Assembly (NCBI GenBank): GCA_011032825.1 | Contig: JAADJZ010000004.1 | Location: 1,798,001 to 1,862,000 of the forward strand | Reading direction: 5' to 3' | Length of the DNA: 64,000 bases | DNA from: Massariosphaeria phaeospora | Lineage: Eukaryota; Ascomycota; Dothideomycetes; Pleosporales | In this document: piece after piece, positions 33,111 through 44,834 of the stretch | Layout of the letters: the number at the start of each line of letters is the position of its first letter | Position numbering within the stretch: position 1 is the first letter of the stretch | Program-made: the position numbers and the translations under genes | The notes under the pieces: generated by a model | Database searches by the model: none | The model's input: the letters and a program-made list of their open reading frames with translations, nothing else | Told to the model about the DNA's origin: nothing

Positions 33111-33684
33111 CTACCGTTTCCAAAACGTGCCGTTCATGTCTTGCACCGCCTGTACCCAGTCCCTCGGCGTCTCTACACCATCACCGTCATCTCCATCTCC
33201 ATCACTGTCTCCCTTGCTTTCTCGTTGCCTTCGCTCCGCCAACGCGTTTACCAGCGCTTCCACAGACCTTCCCGCCAAACTCCCTCTTCATCCACCCCGC
33301 TCTCATCGTCACCATCTTGATCTCCCCGTCTTTCTCGTCTTTTGAAACGAAGTCATCCATATCGTGCTCCCAGGGCGACGGCGGCCGCGCATGTGAGGGG
33401 ATCAGCGGGCCTTCGGTCTCGAGAGAAGTATCGTAGACCACAGCAAAGATCCCCTCTTCCCCAAGCCGTAAATCGTATCCGGGTGTGAGAGCCGGTCATC
33501 TGGCACGCCGCCTTCCCATCGACTGGCGAGCGAAGGGTGGATGTATCTGTAGCCAGTATCGATAAAGGTAGTGAGGGTGTGGGCAAGAGCGGGTCTGCCC
33601 TGCCCTAGCCTCTATATCTTCGGCGTGGTGGAGACGGAGTTTTAGAGAAGGTTTAGGTGGGTCTGAGGATGGTGTTGACACCAT
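33111..33684 (-). pseudogene. Broken hypothetical reading frame (three single-base shifts)
   Basis: From an ATG at 33684 the coding frame moves three times before a stop at 33111. Protein-like sequence continues across each shift: LKLRLHHAEDIEARAG, then HTLTTFIDTGYRYIHPSLAS and EGGVPDDRLSHPDTIYGLG, then EEGIFAVVYDTSLETEGP and GWMKREFGG, then SVEALVNALAERRQ and VETPRDWVQAVQDMNGTFW. Shifts lie at short G runs (plus-strand C runs) near 33596-33605, 33456-33465 and 33264-33272: one apparent extra base, one missing, one extra. No introns fit. A decaying gene and homopolymer sequencing errors are both possible. About 190 residues if intact; family not recognised. Confidence 0.5.
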
Positions 33685-35411
33685 CCTGGTGGGTGTATTA
33701 GTGGTGGTTTAAAAGTCGGGGAATCGTAGCAGTACGCAGTACCGTTCGGGACTTAAAGGTTTTGCTAGAGCAATGTTGCTTGGGCTAGAGGGAATTAGAG
33801 CCAACAGGTTCGTGGATTACCCTTACTAGACATCTTTCCGCCAGAGGCCGGGTTCGGGATTTGTGCCCTACTTGGCAAAGGACGCTTCAGAGGATCTTTG
33901 AACGGGGAATCGTTGCCAGAACTCAAACGGCGAGGTCTCGGATAGGTCATCTTTTACTATTGTTTACTCGATGGGGCAGTCGCATATACTGTAAAGCCCT
34001 ACCAAAACGGCTTAGTCATAAGGGCGGAATACCTTCTTATCTTGCAGCCTCCGTCTCGTTTGAAATCCGAGCAGAGGACAAAATCCTGCTCCAACTTTGC
34101 GTTAAGCAATCTTTCCCAAATGTAATAGTTACCAATTTTATTGCTAGGTTGCGAGATTGGACGTGAGATAGTTGGGGATAAAAGCCGAGGGGTGGTGGGA
34201 GGGGTAACACGACCGCGCTTCGGCCACCAGCAGACATTCACCTTCGACACTTTCTCCCACACGAGTGTATCTGCAATGCCCGAAAACCTTTTCGATAGCA
34301 CTATATCAGGCCTAATCTCGCAGCGTCGAATAGGCCCAGCAATGACGTCCCAAGCCGGTCGGATGCTGGCTCGGATGCGCTTTCGCAATAGGTACCATAA
34401 TACTAAATATGTTCACCTGAAGCTAGTGTTGTCGAGTTCAGTTCGGACCAGCATTGACCTAGACTGTAGATGATCCAATACCTACATGTCGGATATAAGA
34501 ACGCAGCTAGAAACATATTGTTATCTTTACGATCGCTTGAAAAAGGCGATGAAAGCGCTGTACTCGCAGAAGCACGAAGATTGGAACGGTCACTTTGGTG
34601 TCTTGAATTTAACCGATGGAGATGCTGGCGGATATCAGTGGATTGATCGAATACCGTATAAACGTACAGTATTTGCTGAACCCTAGCAGAGGAATTGTCC
34701 CCAACGCCAACGAAGCGTCTCCCTTCACTTCGTATATACGTTATACTGTCAGTAGCATGACAGGTAACCCTTATCAACGTTCAGCTTTATCGCAAGTTCA
34801 TACGGTACGGAATAGTCCTCTATTTTTGAAGTGACTGAAATTGCGTTAGTTGATAATTGTACCATGTAGTAAGCATGGCTCCTCCGAAGGCAGCCATGAA
34901 AAAGGAGCGGAGCATCGTCCTCCACGATATGGGATGGGTCATATTTCTCCGACTTCACTTGGAATCAATCCAGAAATGTATTTCGGCACATTACGCACAT
35001 GAAGTGAAATCTGAGCTCGAGTGACGACAGGACAGGAATACGTTGGTCAGAAGGGGGCCTCGCAAGCGGAAAGAAACTCGGCCGTAGCGACTTGTGCGCG
35101 TTAGAATGTACTTGGGTACGGCGCTGAAACTACCCTATGCGTTACACTAATTTGTTGGACGTCGATGGAAGACGGCGACGGCCTTGACAAAAAAAATGAG
35201 ATGAGATGAGATGGCGGTGCTGCCGGCGAGGTATTGGATCGGATCGGGTGCCAGGGCAGCCTTGGCACAGCGGCCCGAAGATGTTCCGGGTTAAGCGAAG
35301 CGCACGAAATCCAGCACCGTCGACTCCCGTCGACTTTTCAACTTCCGACAGCTTGCCATCTTCGACCCCATCGCCTCCCCCCTCCGACACAACCTCTACA
35401 ATACCATCAAA
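33685..35411. other. Gene-free stretch upstream of RPS19
   Basis: About 1.7 kb of mostly AT-richer sequence with short frames only. A GATGA minisatellite lies near 35198-35213. The last few hundred bp are the RPS19 promoter; no TATA box was obvious. Confidence 0.45.
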
Positions 35412-36235
35412 ATGCCCGGTGGAGTCGGTGTTAAAGATGTTGAGGTATGCGCGACACCGCTGCCGCAACCGCGCGACCAGGACTGACAGACTCTCCCCGC
35501 AGGCCCGCAAGTTCGTAGCCTCGTACGCCGCTTTCCTTAAGCGCCAAGGAAAGCTCCCAATGTAAGTTGTGGACGTTTCAGCTGATGCGGCATGCTAACC
35601 GTTGCGCAGTCCAGGTTCGTTGCAATCCGGCGGGTGAAGAATTGCCTGAATCCCGTCGCTGGGGGATAATTGTACGTTCAGTTTGCTGACCATTGTGCGT
35701 ACGTTATCTACAGGCTGGGTGGACACGTAAGTCAAGATTGAGCGTCTCTATTCACTCTGCAAACTGCTAACATCCACACAGTGTCAAGACCTCGCGTATG
35801 TACTCTAAACTCCGCCTGCATGGGTCGCGAAATCTAACGACGCTGCTGCAGACTCCAACGAGCTCCCACCCCAAGATATCGATTGGTTCTACATCCGCGC
35901 CGCCTCGGTCGCCCGTCACGTCTACATGCGCAAGACCGTCGGCGTCGGCCGTCTGCGAAAAGTCCACGGGTGCGCCACACAACGCCCTTTTTGTTACCCC
36001 TCTAATGATACCCAGCTCCACCAAGAACCGCGGCTCGCGCCCCTCCCACCACGTCGATGCCTCCGGCTCTGTCGACCGCAAGGTGCTCCAGGCTCTCGAG
36101 AAGATCGGTGTCGTCGAGCAGGACGAGGACAAGGGCGGGCGTCGCATCACACAGTCCGGCCAGCGGGATTTGGACCGGATCGCCCAGACCACACTCGAAG
36201 CCGATGAGGAGGACGAAGATGATGACGACGAGTAG
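35412..36235 (+). CDS. RPS19: 40S ribosomal protein S19 (eS19), seven exons
   Basis: Exons 35412-35444, 35503-35561, 35610-35614, 35714-35726, 35782-35795, 35852-35969 and 36016-36235; 153 residues. Exon 3 is only 5 nt (TCCAG); it is needed to read KLPIPGWVDTVKTS, which is conserved in eS19. Other family sequence: [92 protein letters not shown]. The protein belongs to the head of the small ribosomal subunit and is needed for late 40S maturation. The acidic C-terminal tail ([12 protein letters not shown]) is typical of fungal copies. The intron-rich 5' half is also usual for fungal ribosomal protein genes. Introns are 46-99 bp. Confidence 0.96.
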
Positions 36236-36660
36236 ATGTGCGGATCTCGGGGGCTTTGCATTTGCGGGCGGTACGGATCATATCTGGGTCACGGCTTATG
36301 GCGTTCATCACGAGTGCGCTGGGGCTGCGTAGCCTAGGACATCAAAATATGGAAATTGGCTTGGCCTGAGAGCACAACATCGACCACAATCTTGAGCGTG
36401 TGCTATGATCGTGTATCTTGAACCTCGTCTTCGCTGTGACATCCCTATACGTGCGGAACGGTATCGTGGCTGAATGGAAACCAAAACTCGAATTTTGAAT
36501 TCTTATCCAAGAACTGATCTAACACCGTCTGCGCACGCCAGTTTCCATGCTATCTTTCTAGTTAGTCTACACCAAACTCCAAGATGCCGCGACCACAGCC
36601 ACAGCCACGCTTCCCTGAGCCTTTCGTCTATTCAAATTCACCCACCGCATTCCCTCGCCT
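36236..36660. other. Spacer between convergent RPS19 and DHAD genes
   Basis: About 425 bp holding the two 3' flanks; nothing else recognised. Confidence 0.5.
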
Positions 36661-38808
36661 CTAAAAGAGATCCGTCATAGCCCCATGGCTCGCATCCCCC
36701 ACCAACTTCGCATACTTGGCCAATACCCCCCTCGTCACCACCATAGCCGGCGGCACCCACTCCGCCAGCCTCCGCGCAATCTCCTCATCACTAACGTCCA
36801 TATCGATGCGATTCCGCACCGCATCAATAGTAATGACATCGCCATCGCGCACCACAGCGACCGGCCCACCAACCGCCGCCTCGGGACACACATGGCCCAC
36901 AATAAACCCATGGCTCGCGCCACTATAGCGACCATCCGTCACGAGCGCCACATTCGTGAGCCCCGCGCCCATAATCGCCGCCGACGCCTTGAGCTGCTCG
37001 GGCATGCCCGGCCCGCCCTTCGGCCCCTCGTAGCGCACGATAAGCACCAGCGGCGCGCCATGCGGGATGCGGCCCGCGGCCAGCGCGGCATCCAGCTCGT
37101 GCTCCTTGTTGAAGACGCGCGCGGCGCCGCGGAACAGCGTGCCCTCCTTGCCCGTGATCTTGGCGACGGCGCCGGCGGGCGCGAGGTTGCCGCGCAGCAC
37201 CTCGATGTGGCCGGTCGGCTTGATGGGGTTGTGCAGCGGGCGGATGAGCGTTTGGTCCTGGGGGAGCGAGGGGTAGGGCGCGATGTTTTCGGCGAGGGTT
37301 TTTCCTGTGACGGTGGGGATGCTGCCGTCGAGGAGGTGTGCGGCCACGAGCAGCTTCATGACGGCGGGCATGCCGCCGATGTCGAAGAGGTCGGCCACGA
37401 CGAAGCGGCCCGAGGGGGCGAGGTCGGCCAGGAAGGGGATGCGGTTGCTGACGCGCTGGAAGTCGTCGAGCGTGAGGGGCACGTGGGCGGTGTTGGCCAT
37501 GGCGAGGAGGTGCAGCACCGCGTTGGTCGAGCCGCCCAGCGCCATCATCATGACGAGCGCGTTTTCGAACGACGCTTTGGTGAGGAGTTTGCGCGGCGTG
37601 ATGTTCTGCTCCATACACGTGCGAATGGCGGCGGCGGCTTTGGCGCATTCGCGGAGCTTGGTGGGGGAGGTGGCGGGGGTGGTGGATGAGTTGGGGAGGG
37701 TGAGGCCCATGGCTGTGGGGTGTTAGAGTGGGGCGGCGGCGGTGGGGATTGGGGGATAGGGAGTGCAGTCTTACCTTCGATGGACGTACTCATCGTATTC
37801 GCCGTGTACATGCCGCCACACGCGCCCGCGCCGGGACACGCATTCCGCTCGATATCCTCCATGATCTGCTCGGGCGTATACTCACCCTCGTCCGGACTCT
37901 TCAGCTTCTGATACATGTACGCGCCGTGGCTCTCAAAGCACGTGCTGATATTGATGCGACGGCGCAGGGTTTCGCTGTAGCCGGGCTGGATGGAGCCGCC
38001 GTAGACCATGATCGAGGGCCGGTTGTGGCGTGCAAAGGCCATGATGACGCCGGGCATATTCTTGTCGCAGCCGGGGATGGCGATGCAGGCGTCGTGGTGT
38101 TGGGCGCAGGTCACCGTTTCGATGCTGTCGGCGATGATTTCGCGGGTTTGGAGGGAGAAGCGCATGCCTGGATGTATTGGTGAGCTCTGTGATGTCGATC
38201 TGAGGGTCGTTAGGCTTACCCTCGCCGCCCATGGTGATGCCGTCCGAGACGCCGATGGTGTTGTACTGCCATGCCAGCATGTTGTCTTTGAGAAGATTGG
38301 CCTTGATCTCTTTTCCCAAGTCGAGTACTACGATACATAGTCAGAGGACCCGAAAGTACTAGTGTCACAAGTCTGGGGGACCCCTCGAGATCATGATATC
38401 TCTACTCATGGGATGAAAGTCTCGATGGCGTAATTGTTTAACTCACAGTGCATACTGCGTAGACGTTAGCAAAACATATAAACTCGCTGTACGCTTATCA
38501 CTTACTTGCAAGGGTTGCCCTCCCACCACACAGACGCAACTCCGACATGGGGGTATGTCTTCATGGCTTCCTTTGACGGAACACCCGCAGCGTAGAGCAT
38601 TGCCTAGAGAACATGAGTCATGCTGTGACCAAATCCTCAATGGTATGCGTACTTGAGCTCCTGGAAAGTCATGTCCGTTGGTAAGGGTAGACGAGAACTT
38701 GTTCAGTGCAGGCTGGCCGTCTCGCAATGTACCATCGGGCAGATGACGAAAGTCGAGGTAGCGCGGCTCCTCGGGCTGCCGTTGCTTTTCGAGATTGGAC
38801 GGGTCCAT
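36661..38808 (-). CDS. ILV3: Dihydroxyacid dehydratase (IlvD/Edd family), six exons
   Basis: Exons 38808-38653, 38603-38506, 38454-38447, 38327-38220, 38167-37775 and 37712-36661; 604 residues. Exon 3 is 8 nt (TATGCACT) and restores NPCN-MH-LLDLGKE across the family motif. Iron-sulfur cysteines are in WEGNPCN, PGCDKNMPG (Cys157) and GACGGMYTANTM. C-terminal GRYSGASHGFIVGHVCPEA and GGP follow. The enzyme dehydrates 2,3-dihydroxy acids to 2-keto acids, the penultimate step of valine and isoleucine synthesis. The N-terminus (MDPSNLEKQRQPEEPRYLDF) lacks an evident mitochondrial presequence, unlike canonical Ilv3. This may be a cytosolic paralog, or an upstream exon was missed. A TATA box lies about 90 bp upstream. 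Confidence 0.93.
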
Positions 38809-38893
38809 AGTGGAATGACTCAAGCTACAAAGAACAGGAGAGAGATGACTTGATCAGTAGAGGTGGAGAAGAGTGGTAGGAGTGATGTTGAGG

Positions 38894-38900
38894 TTATATA
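38894..38900 (-). promoter_or_regulatory. TATA box of the DHAD gene
   Basis: TATATAA on the minus strand, 86-92 bp upstream of the chosen ATG at 38808. The spacing resembles that seen in the module array at 17-22 kb. Confidence 0.55.
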
Positions 38901-39966
38901 GCAAGGATGAGACTTGGGAGTCGAGGGCTGGTCAAATCACAAGTAAAGTTGAATGAAACAAAAGTCTAGCGAGGTGGACTCTCTCAAGTAGAAGATATTG
39001 TAGATCAGGTGGGATCAGCTATGTACGAGGCGTGGGTAGATGCCAGGTTCCCGGGTAGCCTCACCAATAGCCTGGATACGTGGGTATTGCCGAGTACGAA
39101 GCAAAGCTTGATCGAACGAGAGAGCCATGACAGTGGGGGCGGGTTGTATTTTTCACAGAAGCTTGCTAACGCCGAGGTACCGATGGTGACAATGAGGGGT
39201 ACAAGTCACAAGAAGGGCCATCCAGGGCGCACTACGTGTGTTAGCTCAGAGCAGCAGAGCCTGTAGCCAATGGTCAGAGAGTTGATTGCACGTCAGGCTG
39301 TCACGCTTGGAGCCAGCGGACAGTGCAGACAATGGCGGCCGTTGCTATCGCGTGCTGGAGACAAGTGCTGCGGGGTGACGCCCGGACGGCAGGCGGCGAG
39401 AAAGCCGGCGACCAGGCGGCTGTGCGTGTATGTGTATGCAAGACGTGCTGGAAGAAGCTGTACGAGAGTAGCATGTATTTGGCGATGCCAGGGTGCTTCT
39501 CCGTGCGGCGGCAGTCCAATGGATGGGCATGATGGCACTGAGATGTCGAGGAGTCATGTCCCGAGACGTAAGTGGAAGGCGTGTACGTTAATCCGACTGT
39601 AGCATGCTCAGACTTGGAGGTACACCGATGTACTGGTCTAGCTATCTATCGATTTACTGCCTACTCATGTAAAGGATGCCGTCAGATATGCAGTGTGAGT
39701 TGGCGCCCGGATAGGATGCTGCAGTGCGGTGGGTGGCTCTAGGGAAGGCGCAATCGTCACCCGGCTTGATCGTTGAGGGAGGCGAGGCGTGGAGACGAAC
39801 AGGGTGTTCGGCACTAGGGTGTGAGTCTCAGAGGAAGCCCGAGGAGCAAGCGTGGTCCAGGACAGCAGAGGTGGTCGACACATTCTAGGCAGGAGGTCAG
39901 TATGTTCAGACCGTAGTCTGTGTCGAGCCCTGGAAGAGCCAACGCGGACAAGCGGCGACGCATGAA

Positions 39967-39995
39967 GGATGCAGGATGCAGGATGCAGGATGCAG
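39967..39995 (+). repeat. Heptamer array (GGATGCA)n
   Basis: Four consecutive copies of GGATGCA, followed by a diverged copy. Confidence 0.85.
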
Positions 39996-40150
39996 CACGC
40001 AGGCCAGTGTGGTCGAAGCCAGCAAGACGCGTGTAGAGGACCGTATCCAGTACTCGTACGGAGAGTGTAGAAGAGAGTGCTTGCAACATGAGGAAGTCGC
40101 GACAACGCCCAACGCCAAGCCGTCCACGGTAGGGCTACCGGCGCCTTCCG

Positions 40151-40188
40151 CAGTGGGCAGTGGGCAGTGGGCAGTGGGCAGTGGGCCC
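40151..40188 (+). repeat. Heptamer array (GTGGGCA)n
   Basis: About five consecutive copies of GTGGGCA ending in GTGGGCCCC. Confidence 0.85.
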
Positions 40189-40743
40189 CCGCCTGACATC
40201 ATCTCTCATCTCTCATCTCTCGCGCTTTCCACGTCTCGAGCTTCTTCTATCCCATATCTCATATCCCATCCCATATTAATCAAAATGGACAAGCCGTCGC
40301 TCCGGCTGCACTGCTCACTGCTCACTGCCCACGACGTCTGCCCAGCACTGCTCCCCGGCTTCCCGTCCGCAGCGCCCGTCGTCCTAGGTGCCCTTCCCGC
40401 ACCCGTCACCCATTTCCCGGCCCCAAAATGAGGCGGCCGCGACCCTTCCACGACAGCGCGCCGGTGCAGATTGCGTCTTCTCCCGCGCTGTAGGCTGGCT
40501 GCCGGCTGAGGCAGCAGCAGCAGCACACCCGCCGTGCGGCCTGCTGCCCCAACGTGCGCGCATCGCACCGTCACAGCCGTCCCAGGCACCGGCAACTCTC
40601 TGCCACCGACACGGCCACGATCCCGACCGCCGCCCTCGATTGGCCCGCGCCTTCCTGCAGCACGACACCGCAACGCAGCCCGTCCGTCGCACGCCTCCGC
40701 CCCTCGTTGAATATACATACAGCCCGCGAGCACGCAAAGCGCC

Positions 40744-43145
40744 ATGGAGCCTCATTCGCGCCCTTGCCCTTCACCGCGACATGGCACGTTCCAGCTTCCA
40801 CAGGCCCTCGTCCTGCTGCTGAGCACCGCTCTGGCCGACTCGTCCCACCACGCCGTAGCACCCGCTGCCTCGCACGCTGACCGCGAGCCAGATATAAAGA
40901 TCGCAACCCGCCTGTTGGCCCTGTTGAATCCATTCCTCGATCGCCGCGCTTGGACAACTTCGGTCTTTGTGGGCATGGTTGAGCTGACGGCTCTCTGTGG
41001 CATTGGTTCTGCGCTCTGGCTATGGAGCAAACGCGGCGCGAGGGGAGAGCCTGCAGGCGAGACTGCGGGCCCCAATGCACATGCAGATGGTGCCAGCCAT
41101 GGTACGTTCGTCCCTTCCCTCGCCATCTGCAGTGCACCAGTGCACCCCGGTGCAGCCAGTCCCATCACGTGTTTTACCTGCAGCCGGAGCTGTGTCCCGC
41201 TTACACATCTGGCAGTAATGCTGTGTGGGGCTGACTTTGCGTAGACGCTGCTGCGAGCGATCCAGGCTTGTTGAAGAAGCATTCGACCCTCAAGTCGTAT
41301 ACTGTGTCATCGACTGGCTTCACCTACCCAGCCATCCGGACCTTCTACCGGCCCCACCCCCAACAGGACAAGCTCCCCAACAAGCCGAGCCCGCTGCCGT
41401 TGCTTGTTTTCATCCACGGCCTTGGCGGATCCGCTGCGCAGTTCCATCCCATCCTTATTAGTCTCTCCAACCTTGCCTCCTGTCTGGCCATCGACCTGCC
41501 GGGATGTGGTCTATCTTCCGTTTCCCCCACCAGCTGGGAGGCGTATACGACCGATGCCCTGACTCAACTCCTTGCCGTTGTCATTGAGGCGCACCGGAAC
41601 CGTGATGAAGGCCAGAATGTAGTCTTAATAGGCCATAGCATGGGATGCTCCTTAGCCGCACTGTTAGCTTCGTCGTCCTCTCCAAATGCTACCCTGCTGT
41701 CAGACTATGTTAGCGGCATAATCGCCATCTGCCCCAAGGCCGACCCGCCGACTGAGAAACAGCAAAAGACACTGAAGACGATGACCTCCATTCCAGGTCT
41801 TTGTTTCGATCTCATGAGGAGGTGGGACCGAAGGGGCGGCATCAATAGCAAAAGCGTACTGCGCATGGCGGGTTCTGGTGCCGACGAAGAGACGAGAAAG
41901 CTCCAGTTGCGATTCAACCAACAGAGCAGAACCGAAGTATGGAGGCGCATGAGCCGCGGTATGATCGGCGACTATTCCAAGGTGCCCCCCAAAGGTGGTC
42001 TTCCCGGACGTGAAGTCTGGTCTGGCCTACAAATCCCCGTTTTCCTGGCCGCCGGTGAAGCAGATGAAGTTACCCCCGTGGAGAATGTTAGACGCATTGT
42101 CCAGTTCCTGGGAAGAGACGTCGCTGCCATTGAGCCACCGAGTGAGAAGGCGGGTTTACCTATTGCGGCGGCCCCCTTTGATCCCGCCATGGTAGATCCT
42201 GAGCTAGACGAGCGGAAGCATCAAGACTCAGGCATCGACGCAAGAGATTTCCCATGCCTCGAAAAGGATGCACAACTCAAAGACGACGCAACAGAGTCCC
42301 TCGCATCCACCAGATCCACCAACGACTCCGCCGTTGCGCCTGCAGAACCCAGAACCGATCTAGCCACGGTCTCCACCCCCTCGTCTTCCGCCACGACTAG
42401 TCTACCAAATCCTCATCCCCGGCGCCTCGTTCTCAAAACCGCCATTCTCCCCGCGCCCGCCTCGCACGCCCTTCTCTTTGCCCCCTCCACAACCCGCCCT
42501 CTCGCGGGTCTCATAACCCACTTCCTCGCCACACACATCGACCCGCGCCTCTCCCTTGGCTGGCAACTCACGCACCTCTCTACCTCTGGAAAATGGGACG
42601 TCAAAAACCTAGCGAAATGGGCCGCCGTCGTCCCCGTGTCCGAGCCCATCGCCAACACCTTCCACGCCCTAAAAACCCTTCGCGAAGTTGACGAGACGCA
42701 CTCCCCGAAAGTCTTCGTCAAGCAATGGGCCGGCAAGCTCAGCGACGTCATCGACATCTCACACGACGCACCCGTCTACGACCCCGCGGGCCTGTCCTCG
42801 CCGCCCCCCGGCCTGCCCCCGATCCGCTACCACAAATTCCCCACCGTCAGCAAGCAGCCGCCCACAGTCGCCGAAGTCGCATCGTTTATCGCGCTCATCG
42901 ACGGCATCCGCGCGGAAAATAAGGCTGAAGGGCGAAAGGGCCTGCTCGGCGTGCACTGCCACTACGGGTTCAACCGCACGGGCTTCTTCCTCGTGAGCTA
43001 TTTGGTTGAGCGGCTGGGGTTCCGCGTCGAGGATGCGATTGAGGCGTTTGGAAGGGCGAGGGCGCCGGGCGTTAGGCATCAGCATTTTGTGGATGCGCTG
43101 CATGTGCGGTATTGTGTTGGGTTAAGGAAGGCGCCGACGCTGTAG
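40744..43145 (+). CDS. Membrane-anchored alpha/beta-hydrolase fused to a dual-specificity-type phosphatase
   Basis: Exons 40744-41101 and 41245-43145 (143-bp intron, GTACGT to GTAG); 752 residues. The N-terminus has hydrophobic ALVLLLSTALA and a membrane segment TSVFVGMVELTALCGIGSALW. The hydrolase domain follows (about residues 145-320): LVFIHGLGGSAAQFH, nucleophile elbow GHSMGCS (Ser251), then AAGEADEVTPVENVRRI supplying an acid. A low-complexity Ser/Thr region follows. The C-terminal 220 residues hold a phosphatase with HCHYGFNRTG (Cys691, Arg697), the CX5R loop. Its form resembles RNA 5'-triphosphatase or DUSP11-like enzymes. A general-acid Asp was not assigned. The domain pair suggests dual activity, but the substrates are unknown. 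The second exon has no own ATG, so the first exon is needed. Confidence 0.78.
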
Positions 43146-44834
43146 GTGGGTTGATGGCGGAGAGAGAGACGTAAGGTGAGGTGAGGCGGCGGGGCAGGAG
43201 AAGTGTTTACGATCGCTTTCTTCCTGGGCGGGCGGGTTTTGTATCATATTCTTTGTCCCTGGTTTCCCTTTCGCGCCGTTTCCTCGTCGTTCGGTTGTTT
43301 TTCGCGTCGCCACGCTCAATTCTTCTTTCCAACTTCAGTACTGTATTCTTTTAGCGGAGCGGAGCGTTTTGGCGTTTTATAGTTAGGGTTTTAGCTAGAG
43401 TGTGGGTATATGGTGTGGCATGGTACGGGTAGGTGGGTGGGTATTAGGGGATGGATGTTAGGTACTTTCCTTTCCTTTCTCCTTCAGGTACCTGGGATGG
43501 GACCTTGGAGGTAGAGTGAGTGCGGTAGTGTAGCGCCAGTAAGATAATCAACGGCATTGCTTGCTTGTTCACGCGCTTAGTTTACTCGCTCGATTGCTCG
43601 CTCGCTCTACTGGAATGAAATGGAATAAGCGGGCGGCTAGGTAGTCATCTCTCTTCGAATCTTGATGTAGCTATCTATCTTTTACCTCTCCATGCATGTA
43701 GCTAGCTGTGTCTATGTGTCTATACATACATGTACACATCCATGTTCCCGTGTACGTTCGTGTTCATATCCATGTCCATGTCCGTGTCTATATATTGTAT
43801 ATTCCGTATTTCGTGGTTTGTAGTTCAATCTCATGGTTTCGTTGTCGGGCTGGCTGGGCTGGGCTGGGCTAATGTAAATTTGCATTTGCATTGGTAGGGA
43901 TTTATTCTGCATTTGGGTTCGGGGTTAATAGGGGAAAAACTGTCGTGTGTGTATGTAAGCGAGGAAGGTAGGAAGAAAGAGAGAGAGGTAATAAGGGAGG
44001 CAGCGAGGGAGGGAATAAGTAGGTAGGTAAAGTAAATTAGTTTCGAAATGCGCTTGTACACGTATGTACACGAACCTCGGTAGACAAGATTATCAACGCG
44101 TATATTCGTGTGTGTATAATGATACATGCATATCTATATACATACATATATATATATATACATATATGTATGTGTGACAACATGGTTTACAGTTTTCATC
44201 TCATCCTTGTTCAAGTGTAACGTAAGTCCTTTGGGGTAAAGGCAACTATTGTTTACTTATAGTGTTATCCTACAGTGGGTCTAGATCAGGCTGAGGCTAC
44301 TCGCGCTATTGATCAGACGAATCACCTCATGTGTGACAACATCAGGCAAGCTAAGCAAGCCTACCTTTTTGCATCCTATCCCTCCATCTCCCATCTCCCA
44401 AGAGCCAATCAATCAACTACAAGCCAAGCTATACACCACCCACACACATATACTTCATTACCAGACCATGCATGGAACCAACCACAACTAATCCCATGCT
44501 ATAATTACTATACTCACCAAGTACTAGACTAACCAGCTTTCACGCTGGGGGAAAACCAGTAGATAGACTTCTTGGAAGCATGGGGCGAACATGGCTGAGT
44601 GGGCAAGATGACATTGGACGGCAGCAGTCTGAAAGTAGATGGAGCCTCCACAAAAACAAGATTAACCTGCTTGTCTGCTAGCAACTGACCGACAGACGTT
44701 GCGGAATTGATGTGGTCAGATAAAACTTGTATTCCGGAAACTCCTTGCTATGCTACCCAGGGTATCTAATAATCATAAAACACTGACAAAAGGGGTCGTT
44801 CACATTCAATGAGCCAAGCCCGGTCGGCTGGCCT
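43146..44834. other. 1.7-kb gene-free spacer between convergent genes
   Basis: Low-complexity sequence: (TGGGC)n near 43848-43870, TA-rich alternating DNA at 44141-44177 and degenerate CATGTC/GTGT stretches near 43715-43790. No gene seen. It contains both 3' flanks. Confidence 0.55.
44141..44177. repeat. TA-rich microsatellite
   Basis: CATACATATATATATATATA-type run embedded in ATACAT repeats. Confidence 0.85.

Larger units (their letters stand above)
38809..40743. other. 1.9-kb intergenic region between divergent genes
   Basis: Separates the DHAD gene (minus) and the hydrolase-phosphatase gene (plus). No supported gene. It contains the DHAD TATA box and two heptamer arrays listed separately. 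Confidence 0.5.

Noticed and set aside
36685..37689. 334-codon frame antisense to the dehydratase gene
   Set aside because: Composition (Arg/Glu/Gly runs) is that of a GC-rich shadow of a conserved gene; no domain.
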